Shown here: piece by piece, positions 50,740-59,210 of the stretch | Layout: the number at the start of each line of letters is the position of its first letter | How positions within the stretch are numbered: position 1 is the first letter of the stretch | Source of the DNA: Pseudomonas marginalis | GTDB taxonomy: Bacteria > Pseudomonadota > Gammaproteobacteria > Pseudomonadales > Pseudomonadaceae | Direction of reading: 5' to 3' | Length of the DNA stretch: 64,000 nt | Assembly: GCF_008692035.1 (NCBI RefSeq) | Contig: NZ_VTFG01000004.1 | Span: 33,469-97,468, forward strand | Notes under the pieces: generated by a model | The model's database searches: none | Seen by the model: the letters and a program-made list of their open reading frames with translations, nothing else | What the model was told of the DNA's origin: nothing | Program-made: the position numbers and the translations under genes

Positions 50740-52392
50740 ATGACCGACCCCAAGCGCGGCGCCTTCAAAGGTTTGCTTGCATTGCTCAGGCCGTTTCGCA
50801 CCATCGTGACGGTCTCCGTCGCCCTGGGCATGGCCGGCGGCCTGGCCATCACGCTGTTGCTGGCGACCATCAACAACGCGCTGCATTCTTCCACGGGTAT
50901 GACCCAGGGGGTGATCCTGACGTTTGCGGCGTTGTGTGTACTGGCGCTGGTCAGTTCGATCGTGTCGGATATCGGCACCAACTTTGTCGGCCAACGCATC
51001 ATTGCAGCACTGCGCAAAGAACTGGGCGAGAAGGTTCTGTCAGCGCCCATCGAGCAGATCGAGCGCTACCGCACTCACAAGTTGATCCCCGTGCTGACTC
51101 ATGATGTCGATACCATCAGCGATTTTTCCTTCTCCTTCACACCACTGGCCATTGCAACCACGGTGACGCTGGGCTGCCTGGGCTACCTGGCGTACCTGTC
51201 GGTGCCGATGTTCCTGATGATGGTGGTGGCGATCGTCATCGGTACCGCCGTGCAGTACGCGGCACGCTCGGCGGGCATCAAGGGGTTCGAAGCCGCTCGC
51301 GACCAGGAAGACGAGCTGCAGCGCTACTATACCGCCATCGCCTCGGGTGCCAAGGAGCTGCGCATTCATCGGCCACGCCGCTATCGCATGAATACACATC
51401 GCATCCAGGCGACTGCTGATCGTATCGGCGATATCCAGATCCGCTCGGTCAACATCTTCATTGTCGCCAAGACATTCGGCTCCATGCTGTTTTTCGTGGT
51501 GATCGGCCTGGCGCTGGCCTTCCAGGCCTATAACCCCAACCCGGACCCAGCGGTGATCACCGGTTTTGTGCTGGTGCTGTTGTATATGAAAGGCCCACTG
51601 GAACACGTGGTGACCGCACTGCCGATCGTCAGTCGGGCACAGATCGCGTTCTCGCGCATCGCCGAGCTGTCCGAGCGGTTCTCATCCCCCGAACCGCACC
51701 TGCTGCTGGAAGACAGTGAAGCGCCAAAACCCCAAGTGCACAGCCTTGAGCTGCGCGGCGTGACCTACAGCCCGCCGCCGGTGGAAGGCAGCGAGCCATT
51801 CCACCTGGGCCCGATCAACCTGAGCATCAAGCAAGGCGATATCGTGTTTATCGTCGGTGAAAACGGCTGCGGCAAAACCACCCTGATCAAGCTGTTGCTG
51901 GGGCTTTATCAGCCACAATCAGGTGAAATACACCTCAATGGCGAAGCTGTGATTGCCCCTACCCGCGACGACTACCGCCAACTGTTCACCACCGTATTCG
52001 CCGACTATTACCTATTCGACGATCTCGTCCAAGGGGGTGGGCAGAAGTCTCTGGACAGTGCGGCCCAGTATCTGGACCGCCTGGAGATCGCCCACAAGGT
52101 CACGATCAAGGACGGCGCGTTCAGCACCACCGACCTGTCCACCGGCCAGCGCAAGCGCCTCGCGCTGGTCAATGCCTGGCTGGAGGAACGCCCGGTACTG
52201 GTGTTCGACGAATGGGCCGCCGACCAGGATCCGGCCTTCCGCCGCATCTTCTACACGGAGCTGCTGCCAGACCTCAAGCGCCTGGGCAAAACCATCATCG
52301 TGATCAGCCACGACGACCGCTATTTCGACATCGCCGACCAGTTGGTGCGCTTGCGCGCTGGCAAGGTGGTGCACGAAATGGAGCCAGCATGA
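50740..52392 (+). CDS. pvdE: Ferribactin ABC exporter
   Basis: A 550-residue half-transporter. Six membrane segments in the first 300 residues are followed by an ATPase domain (about 330-550) with Walker A VGENGCGKTTLIK, signature LSTGQRKRLALV and Walker B VLVFDEWAADQDP. In the Walker B follow-on the usual DEP reads DEW, which is normal for the PvdE/SyrD-like cyclic-peptide exporter group. It moves the acylated precursor ferribactin to the periplasm for maturation. The start at 50740 has GGGAAG upstream. fpvA follows after 109 bases. Confidence 0.93.
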   Translation: MTDPKRGAFKGLLALLRPFRTIVTVSVALGMAGGLAITLLLATINNALHSSTGMTQGVILTFAALCVLALVSSIVSDIGTNFVGQRIIAALRKELGEKVLSAPIEQIERYRTHKLIPVLTHDVDTISDFSFSFTPLAIATTVTLGCLGYLAYLSVPMFLMMVVAIVIGTAVQYAARSAGIKGFEAARDQEDELQRYYTAIASGAKELRIHRPRRYRMNTHRIQATADRIGDIQIRSVNIFIVAKTFGSMLFFVVIGLALAFQAYNPNPDPAVITGFVLVLLYMKGPLEHVVTALPIVSRAQIAFSRIAELSERFSSPEPHLLLEDSEAPKPQVHSLELRGVTYSPPPVEGSEPFHLGPINLSIKQGDIVFIVGENGCGKTTLIKLLLGLYQPQSGEIHLNGEAVIAPTRDDYRQLFTTVFADYYLFDDLVQGGGQKSLDSAAQYLDRLEIAHKVTIKDGAFSTTDLSTGQRKRLALVNAWLEERPVLVFDEWAADQDPAFRRIFYTELLPDLKRLGKTIIVISHDDRYFDIADQLVRLRAGKVVHEMEPA

Positions 52393-52434
52393 ATTTTCTT
52401 TTCCGGTTTTCCCAGGTGGGAACGTCTCACTAGT

Positions 52435-52453
52435 GGTAATGAGAACCAACCTC
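52435..52453 (+). promoter_or_regulatory. Fur-box-like sequence upstream of fpvA
   Basis: GGTAATGAGAACCAACCTC matches the 19-base Fur consensus at 13 positions, with the strong left half TAATGAGAA. It lies 49 bases before the fpvA start. No TAAAT-N16/17-CGT box is present in this gap, unlike the other pvd promoters here. Confidence 0.55.
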
Positions 52454-52501
52454 ATAAATACCTATAAACTGCCCAACTAAAATATAGAAGAGAAAGCACC
52501 C

Positions 52502-54934
52502 ATGTCAGTACGACTCGGTCTCAGCCCCCTGAGCAAAGCGCTCTCCATGCGCAGGGCCTTGAACATCCACCTCAAGCCTTGCGCCTTGGCCCTGGCGGTG
52601 TCGTTACCGCTATCGAGTTACGTGCAGGCACAAGAGATTGAGATCGACATTCCTGCACAGCCGTTGGGGACAGCGCTCCAGGAATTTGGCCGTCAGACCA
52701 ACTTGCAGGTGCTATACAGCCCGACGGATGTACAGGCCAAAAACAGCACGACGGTGAAGGGCAAGCTGGAGCCAGCCCACGCCATCGCCGCCCTGCTCAA
52801 GGACACCGGCATCAGCTACGGCCTGCAAGGCAGCGCAGTGACCATCACGGCGGGCGCGACCTCCGGGCTGGAGCTGGGGGCCACCCAGGTGACCGCCAAC
52901 CAGTTGGGTACGGTCACCGAAGGCACGGGCTCCTACACACCAGGCACTATCGCTACCGCCACGCGACTGGTGCTGACCCCGCGTGAAACACCGCAGTCGA
53001 TCAGCGTGATTACGCGCCAGCATATGGATGATTTCGCACTCAACTCCATTGATGATGTGATGCGTCATACACCGGGCATTACCTTGTCGGCCCTGGACAG
53101 CGAACGCACTAACTATTTCTCCCGTGGGTTCTCGATCGAGAACTTCCAGTACGACGGCATCCCTACCCTGCGAAACTCGGCCTATTCGTCCGGGCAAACC
53201 CTGAGCGACATGGCGATCTACGACCGCGTGGAAGTTCTCAAGGGCGCAAGCGGCCTGCTGACGGGTGCCGGGGCACCGGGCGCTACCATCAACCTGATCC
53301 GCAAAAAGCCTACCCGTGATTTCAAAGGCAGCGTGGAGCTGGGTGCCGGCAGCTGGGACAACTATCGCTCCCAGGTCGACGTAAGTGGCCCTCTCACCGA
53401 GAGCGGCAACATCCGCGCCCGTGCCGTAGCCGCGTATCAGGACAAACATTCGTTCATGGACCGCTACGAGCGCAAGACCAACGTTTACTTCGGCACCGTG
53501 GAAGCGGACCTGGACGAGGACACCCTGCTCACCATCGGCTTCGACTACCAGAACAGCGATCCTCAAGGTTCTGGCTGGTCGGGCAGCCGCCCGCTGTTTG
53601 ACCGTAGCGGCAACCGCATCGATGTAAAGCGCTCATACAACAACGGCGCGAAGTGGAGCAGCTGGGAACAGTTCACTCAGAGTTTCTTCACGACCCTGGA
53701 GCACAATTTCGACAACGGCTGGGTGGTCAAAGGCCAGTACACACACCAGTTCTCCGGTTATGACGCGCCGATGGGTGCGATCCAGCTGGGCCCATTCACG
53801 GCAACCGGTCTGTCGACGCTCTACGCGAACAAATTCACCGGCGATACCCGATCCGACTCCGGCGATATCTACGCCAGCGGCCCGTTCAGTCTGGGCGGCC
53901 GCGAGCATCAGTTGGTGGTGGGCGCCTCTGCGTCCAATTCCCAGTGGAAAGGCAAGGATTACGGTGCGCCGATTCACGCCAATGGGCGCATTGTCGATTT
54001 CTGGAACTTCGACGGTAACTTCCCGGAGCCGAACTGGGGCACACCGACTCGAATCATTGATGAAACCACCCGGCAAACCGCTGGTTATATGACCGCCCGG
54101 TTCAACCTCGCGGATGACCTGAACGTCTTCATGGGCACCCGCGTGGCCAACTACTGGCTGACTGGCGACAACAAGTCCACCGAAACCGGTAAGCTCGTAC
54201 CCTATGCCGGCGTAACTTATGACCTGAACGACAACTTCACCGCGTACGCCAGCTACAGCGAGATCTTCATGCCGCAGGTGTATAACCGCGACAGAGAGAA
54301 CAAACTGCTCGAACCGGATGAAGGCAAGAATTACGAACTGGGTTTGAAAGGCGAGTTTTTCAACGGTGGCCTGAACACCAGTTTGGCCTACTTCGAAGTG
54401 CATGAAACCAACAGGGCTGACCCGGATTCTGACTACAACGCCAACCCGACCAACCCGTCGATCTTGTATGCCTATAAAGGCATCGCCGCCAAAACCAAAG
54501 GCTTCGAGGCCGAAATGTCCGGTGAGCTAGCCCCAGGCTGGCAGGCCCAGGCTGGTTACACCCATAAAGTCATCCGGGATGAGCATGGTGTAAAAGTATC
54601 TACTTGGGAGCCTCAGGATCAGGTCAGCTTCTTCACCTCGTACAAGCTCAGCGGGCCGCTGGACCGTTTGACCATCGGCGGTGGCGCTCGCTGGCAGGGC
54701 AAGTCCTGGCAGGAAGTGACCAACAGTGGCAAGGGACGGCAGGAGGACTTCACCCAGGAAGCGTATTGGGTCGTGGACGCAATGGCCAAGTACCAGATCA
54801 CCGACAACGTCTCCGCGACACTGAACGTGAACAACATCTTCGACAAGTACTACTACACCAACATTGGCTTCTATAACACGGCCTATTATGGTGACCCACG
54901 CAACGTCATGCTGAGCACACGCTGGGACTTCTAA
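52502..54934 (+). CDS. fpvA: Ferripyoverdine receptor
   Basis: An 810-residue TonB-dependent transducer. After the signal peptide (ending SSYVQAQE, about residue 44) comes an STN signalling domain (about 48-120: EIDIPAQPLGTALQEFGRQTNLQVLYSPTDVQ), which in FpvA contacts the anti-sigma factor FpvR to switch on PvdS and FpvI. The plug (TPRETPQSISVITRQHMDDF, VEVLKGASGLLTGAGAPGATINLIRKKP) and a 22-strand barrel ending LSTRWDF follow. It lies between pvdE and the pyoverdine NRPS genes, which supports ferripyoverdine as ligand. A terminator follows. Confidence 0.92.
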   Translation: MSVRLGLSPLSKALSMRRALNIHLKPCALALAVSLPLSSYVQAQEIEIDIPAQPLGTALQEFGRQTNLQVLYSPTDVQAKNSTTVKGKLEPAHAIAALLKDTGISYGLQGSAVTITAGATSGLELGATQVTANQLGTVTEGTGSYTPGTIATATRLVLTPRETPQSISVITRQHMDDFALNSIDDVMRHTPGITLSALDSERTNYFSRGFSIENFQYDGIPTLRNSAYSSGQTLSDMAIYDRVEVLKGASGLLTGAGAPGATINLIRKKPTRDFKGSVELGAGSWDNYRSQVDVSGPLTESGNIRARAVAAYQDKHSFMDRYERKTNVYFGTVEADLDEDTLLTIGFDYQNSDPQGSGWSGSRPLFDRSGNRIDVKRSYNNGAKWSSWEQFTQSFFTTLEHNFDNGWVVKGQYTHQFSGYDAPMGAIQLGPFTATGLSTLYANKFTGDTRSDSGDIYASGPFSLGGREHQLVVGASASNSQWKGKDYGAPIHANGRIVDFWNFDGNFPEPNWGTPTRIIDETTRQTAGYMTARFNLADDLNVFMGTRVANYWLTGDNKSTETGKLVPYAGVTYDLNDNFTAYASYSEIFMPQVYNRDRENKLLEPDEGKNYELGLKGEFFNGGLNTSLAYFEVHETNRADPDSDYNANPTNPSILYAYKGIAAKTKGFEAEMSGELAPGWQAQAGYTHKVIRDEHGVKVSTWEPQDQVSFFTSYKLSGPLDRLTIGGGARWQGKSWQEVTNSGKGRQEDFTQEAYWVVDAMAKYQITDNVSATLNVNNIFDKYYYTNIGFYNTAYYGDPRNVMLSTRWDF

Positions 54935-54965
54935 CCCCCGGCAGTTGCGTGCAAGCAGCACTTAG

Positions 54966-54992
54966 ACCCCCGCCATCAGGCGGGGGTTTTCT
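54966..54992 (+). terminator. Rho-independent terminator after fpvA
   Basis: Stem CCCCCGCC / GGCGGGGG with an ATCA loop followed by TTTTCTTTG, 32 bases after the fpvA stop. Confidence 0.9.
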
Positions 54993-55042
54993 TTGTTGCG
55001 CGCCAGGCATGGCGCGTAGCGCCGTGACTGGAACACCACGCA

Positions 55043-55070
55043 AAAAACACCGGCGCAAGGCCGGTGTCCA
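55043..55070 (-). terminator. Rho-independent terminator after the NRPS genes
   Basis: On the minus strand GACACCGGC-CTTGC-GCCGGTGT followed by TTTTTTG, 22 bases after the stop of the terminal NRPS gene. Confidence 0.87.
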
Positions 55071-55091
55071 GTGTAAGCGTGCTCGCCCGGG

Positions 55092-58000
55092 CTAGTGCCT
55101 GGCAGCCGTCAGGGCCGCTACGAACGAGGCAATGAACTCAGGGTTGTCGACGATTCGATCATGGGTCGTATCGATGACCACCGAAGTGTCCAGTCCATGG
55201 CCGATCCCCTCTTCAAGTGCCGTGCAGATGACTTGCCGATCACTGGCAGATTTGCTTTGTGCAGCCCACCAGCAACTCACAGGAGCAGCGAGGCGCACAT
55301 AGGCGGCATCCTTCAAGCGCTCATCGAGTGTGCGTTTCAACGCCCACGAAACCTCCAGCTCGCCGCCTTGTTGCAGCTCGTTGCGCAAGCTGACAAATAC
55401 CTCGCCCAAAGCCGACTTTCCCCACTCGCAAAGCGCCTCCCACCGTTGGTCCGCCGTGGCGCCCGAGTGCTCGATATCCTGCCAGGCCTGTGCAATATCC
55501 TGGGCCGCGTCAGGGAACATGACCGTCAGCAACTCCACGCGCTTATCGCCTGCTTCCAGTGATTCAAACGCCGGCCGCAGGGTTTTGTCCCTGTCCCAGA
55601 ACGCAGTGACATGCATCGGCGGAGGCGCATCGATGCTCCCCAGGAACGCCACTTTGGCCCCCTGCGCCTCCAGTCTGCCAGCCACCTGCAACGCAAGGTT
55701 CCCACCCAGCGACCACCCCGCGAGGTAATACGGACCCTGCGGCTGGCTCGCAAGAACCTGATGGGTATAGTCCTGAACCATGGCATCCCACGTCGGCACC
55801 TGGCTTTGCGGATCAAGCAGAGCCCGACAAATAACGCCCTGTACCGGCATCTCCGAGCGCAAGGCCATGCCAAGCGCCTTGTAGCAGTGCACTGAACCGA
55901 AACTCGGGTGAAACAGAAACAATGACGGCCCGCCCTGCTGGCCATTCAAGTCAACGAGCAGCGAGCGCGCTCGTTCATCCGACGCGCTGCCCGCCAACGC
56001 CCTAACGGTTGGGCGCGTCATCAATTGGTTGACCGTGAGCATCAACCCGCATTGAGCCGCCAGGCGTTCTTTCACCACCAGCAACAGCAATGAATGACCG
56101 CCCAGTTCAAAAAAGTTATCGTCCAGGCCAACCCGCTCGGTACCCAGCACCTGTTGCCAGATCTGCGCGACCTGGTGTTCGAGCGCCGAATGCGGCGCCA
56201 CATACTCGCGTCGCTGAACGGCGGTTTCGGGGCGCGGCAGTGCCTTGCGCTCAAGTTTGCCGTTGGGGCTCAATGGCATACTGTCCAGCAAGACCCACTG
56301 GGCCGGCACCATAAACGCCGGCAGATGAGTCGATAGATAGGCCGTGAGGGTTTCTCGCCAGTGCGGCATTGGCTGATCGAGCACCACGTAGCCGACCAAT
56401 TTTGTGCCGTCCAGCGCCAGCACGGCGGTCTCGCGAACCCCGTCATGCTCAAGCAGGCGCGCTTCGATCTCACCCAACTCGATCCGCAGGCCGCGCAGCT
56501 TGACTTGATGGTCAATACGCCCGGCGTACTCGATCACCCCATCGGGACGATAACGCGCCAGGTCTCCAGTGCGGTACATGCGCTCGCCGCCCCCGAACGG
56601 GCTGGCGACAAATCGCTCGGCGGTCAACACTGGCCGACGATGATAACCACGTGCCAGCCCCTTGCCTGCCAGGTACAACTCTCCGAGCACACCGATCGGC
56701 ACCGGTTCAAGGTTAGCGTCCATGATATGACACCTCAGGTTGGCAATGGGTTTGCCAATGGGCACCGCGTCCTTGCCTTCGTCAATGCAGGCCCAGCTGG
56801 TGACATCAATGGCTGCTTCCGTAGGCCCGTAGAGGTTATAAAGGTGGGCCTGAGGCAGCTTGGCGAAGACTTGTTGTTGCGCATCCACCGGTAAGGCTTC
56901 GCCGCTACAGATGATGCGCTGCACACTGCTGCAACGGCCCACTAGGCAGTCCTGCAGGAAGGCTTGCAGCATCGACGGCACAAAGTGCAGCGTGGTGACA
57001 GATTCGCGCGTGATCACCTCCACCAGCTTCGTCGGATCACGGTGATCGCCGGGTGCCGCCATCACCAATCGCGCGCCGCTGAGCAATGGCCAGAAGAACT
57101 CCCACACCGACACATCAAAACTGAACGGCGTCTTCTGCAGCACCGTATCACCGGCACACAATGCATACGCCTGTTGCATCCAGCACAAGCGGTTGGTCAA
57201 GGCTGCATGGCTGTTGCCCGCGCCCTTGGGCTTGCCGGTGGAACCGGAGGTGTAGATCACATAGGCAAGGTGTTCACCGCTCAGGGCTACGTCAGGGTTG
57301 GCCTCGCTGTACGCGTCCAGCCAACGCTCATCGCGGTCCAGGTCAATACGCAACACGCTGTCGGCGGCCGGCAGGCTCAAGTGCGACTGGCTGAGCAACA
57401 GGCTTACCGCACTGTCCTCCAGCGTATAGGCCTGGCGCTCCGCGGGGTAATCCGGGTCCACAGGCACGTAGGCACCTCCAGCCTTGAGGATCGCCAACAA
57501 GGCGACGACCATTTCCACGGAACGCTCCATTGCCACGCCCACCAACACGTCCGGACCGACACCACGTGCGATCAAGGCATGGGCCAGGCGGTTGGCGCGA
57601 TGGTTCAGGACGGCATAGCTCAACTGCTGCGCGCCAAACACCAGGGCTGGCCGATGCGGGTCATGTTCGGCGTGGGCTTCAAACAGTTGGTGCACGGTCT
57701 TTTCAAGGGGGTAATCGACAGCAGTGGCATTCCAGCCATCGACGATCTGCCGGCGCTCTGCTGCGGCCAGGATTGCCAGAGAGTCGACCAGGGCCTCCGG
57801 CGTTGCAACCATTGCACTCAACAGTCGTTGCCAGTGCTGCGCCATGCGCTCGATGGTTGCTGCGTCGAACAGGTCGGTCGCGTAGACAAAGGAAGCCCGA
57901 ATGCTCGATGCCTCCTGCACAACATTCAAGCTAAGGTCGAACTGAGCGGTTCGGCTCTCCCAGTCCAGGCCCTCCAACACCAGGCCGGAGCTTCCCGGCT

Positions 58001-59210
58001 CGCTTGTACTGCCAGCGCCACGGTTCTGATGGTTGAACATGACCTGGAACAATGGGCTGTAACTCAAGCTGCGTTCGGGACGAAGCGCTTCCACCAGTTG
58101 TTCGAACGGCAAGTCTTGATGCGCCTGGGCTTCCAGCACCCGTTGGCGGGCTTGGCGCAACAGCGCCAGCACGCTGGTGTGCTCGTCCACCTCGGCCTTC
58201 AGCACCTGGGTATTGACGAAGAAGCCGACCAGGCGCTGCGTCTCGACCCGGTTACGGTTGGCGGTCGGCACACCGATACGGATGTCCTGTTGCCCGCTGT
58301 AGCGATGCAACAACACCTGAAAGGAGGCCAGCAGCACCATGAAACCGGTGGCGCCTTCACGCTGAGCCAAGGCGTTGACACCCGCTACCACGCGCTCATC
58401 CAGCACCAGGTCCAGGGAAGCACCGCGAAAACTCTGCACCGCCGGGCGTGGCCGGTCCAACGGCAGTTCCAGCACCGGCTGGTCGCCGCCGAGCAGGCTG
58501 CGCCAATATTCCAGTTGGCGGTCCTTTTCCCCCGCTTCCATCCAACTGCGCTGCCACAGGGCGTAGTCGGTGTACTGGATTGGCAGTTCAGGCAACTCAA
58601 ACTCACGCCCATGGGTGTAGGCGCCATAGGCCTGTATCACTTCCTCCACCATCACTTGCATCGACCCACCGTCGGAAATGATGTGGTGCTGCACCAGGAC
58701 CAGCACATGGTCCTGCTCTGCCAGACGCAGGAGCGTCATGCGCAGCAACGGGCCGCTCTCCAGGTCAAAGGGTTGCGCAATTTCCTGTTCGACGCGCGCT
58801 TTCAACTGGCTTTCATCAATGGTTTCAGGCACCAGTGTCACGAGGTATGCAGGCTGGACTTCCTGCTGCATGTCCTCACCGACCTGGCGAAACCGCGTGC
58901 GCAAACTCTCGTGTCGGGCTATCAGGTGTTCAAAGCTCTTTTGCAGCGCCGTAACATCCAGATGCCCCCTGAGCCGCAAAGCGCTGGGGATATGGTATGC
59001 AGCGCTCTGCGGATCCAATTGCCAGAGAAACCATTGCCGCTCCTGAGCATACGAGAGCGTCAGGGAGGGCGCCTCTCGCCGTACCTTCGGGATCGGCAGG
59101 TTGCCCGGCGAAACGCCTTCCTGCAGCATCCTCTGCAGGTACACCTTGCGCTGTTCCAGCGGCAGCCCGATAAAGCGCTGCATGATTTTGTACGCCATCT
59201 GGCCGTCCAT
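55092..59210 (-). CDS. pvdD: Pyoverdine terminal NRPS: C-A-T-TE, predicted serine module
   Basis: A 1372-residue single-module synthetase that adds the last residue and releases the peptide. Domains: condensation (about 45-480, HHIISDGGS near 180), adenylation (about 510-1010, YTSGSTGKPKG near 650), carrier protein (GGHSLLLL near 1037) and thioesterase (about 1110-1365, GWSLGG near 1168). Residues at the usual specificity positions read D-V-W-H-I-S-L-I-D-K by my alignment to EntF, a serine code. The start codon overlaps the upstream stop (TAATG), with GGAG before it. The symbol follows the usual name for the terminal synthetase. Confidence 0.87.
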   Translation of the reverse strand: MDGQMAYKIMQRFIGLPLEQRKVYLQRMLQEGVSPGNLPIPKVRREAPSLTLSYAQERQWFLWQLDPQSAAYHIPSALRLRGHLDVTALQKSFEHLIARHESLRTRFRQVGEDMQQEVQPAYLVTLVPETIDESQLKARVEQEIAQPFDLESGPLLRMTLLRLAEQDHVLVLVQHHIISDGGSMQVMVEEVIQAYGAYTHGREFELPELPIQYTDYALWQRSWMEAGEKDRQLEYWRSLLGGDQPVLELPLDRPRPAVQSFRGASLDLVLDERVVAGVNALAQREGATGFMVLLASFQVLLHRYSGQQDIRIGVPTANRNRVETQRLVGFFVNTQVLKAEVDEHTSVLALLRQARQRVLEAQAHQDLPFEQLVEALRPERSLSYSPLFQVMFNHQNRGAGSTSEPGSSGLVLEGLDWESRTAQFDLSLNVVQEASSIRASFVYATDLFDAATIERMAQHWQRLLSAMVATPEALVDSLAILAAAERRQIVDGWNATAVDYPLEKTVHQLFEAHAEHDPHRPALVFGAQQLSYAVLNHRANRLAHALIARGVGPDVLVGVAMERSVEMVVALLAILKAGGAYVPVDPDYPAERQAYTLEDSAVSLLLSQSHLSLPAADSVLRIDLDRDERWLDAYSEANPDVALSGEHLAYVIYTSGSTGKPKGAGNSHAALTNRLCWMQQAYALCAGDTVLQKTPFSFDVSVWEFFWPLLSGARLVMAAPGDHRDPTKLVEVITRESVTTLHFVPSMLQAFLQDCLVGRCSSVQRIICSGEALPVDAQQQVFAKLPQAHLYNLYGPTEAAIDVTSWACIDEGKDAVPIGKPIANLRCHIMDANLEPVPIGVLGELYLAGKGLARGYHRRPVLTAERFVASPFGGGERMYRTGDLARYRPDGVIEYAGRIDHQVKLRGLRIELGEIEARLLEHDGVRETAVLALDGTKLVGYVVLDQPMPHWRETLTAYLSTHLPAFMVPAQWVLLDSMPLSPNGKLERKALPRPETAVQRREYVAPHSALEHQVAQIWQQVLGTERVGLDDNFFELGGHSLLLLVVKERLAAQCGLMLTVNQLMTRPTVRALAGSASDERARSLLVDLNGQQGGPSLFLFHPSFGSVHCYKALGMALRSEMPVQGVICRALLDPQSQVPTWDAMVQDYTHQVLASQPQGPYYLAGWSLGGNLALQVAGRLEAQGAKVAFLGSIDAPPPMHVTAFWDRDKTLRPAFESLEAGDKRVELLTVMFPDAAQDIAQAWQDIEHSGATADQRWEALCEWGKSALGEVFVSLRNELQQGGELEVSWALKRTLDERLKDAAYVRLAAPVSCWWAAQSKSASDRQVICTALEEGIGHGLDTSVVIDTTHDRIVDNPEFIASFVAALTAARH

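Noticed and set aside
52393..52501. PvdS box for fpvA
   Set aside because: A TAAAT is present near 52456, but no CGT follows 16-17 bases later.
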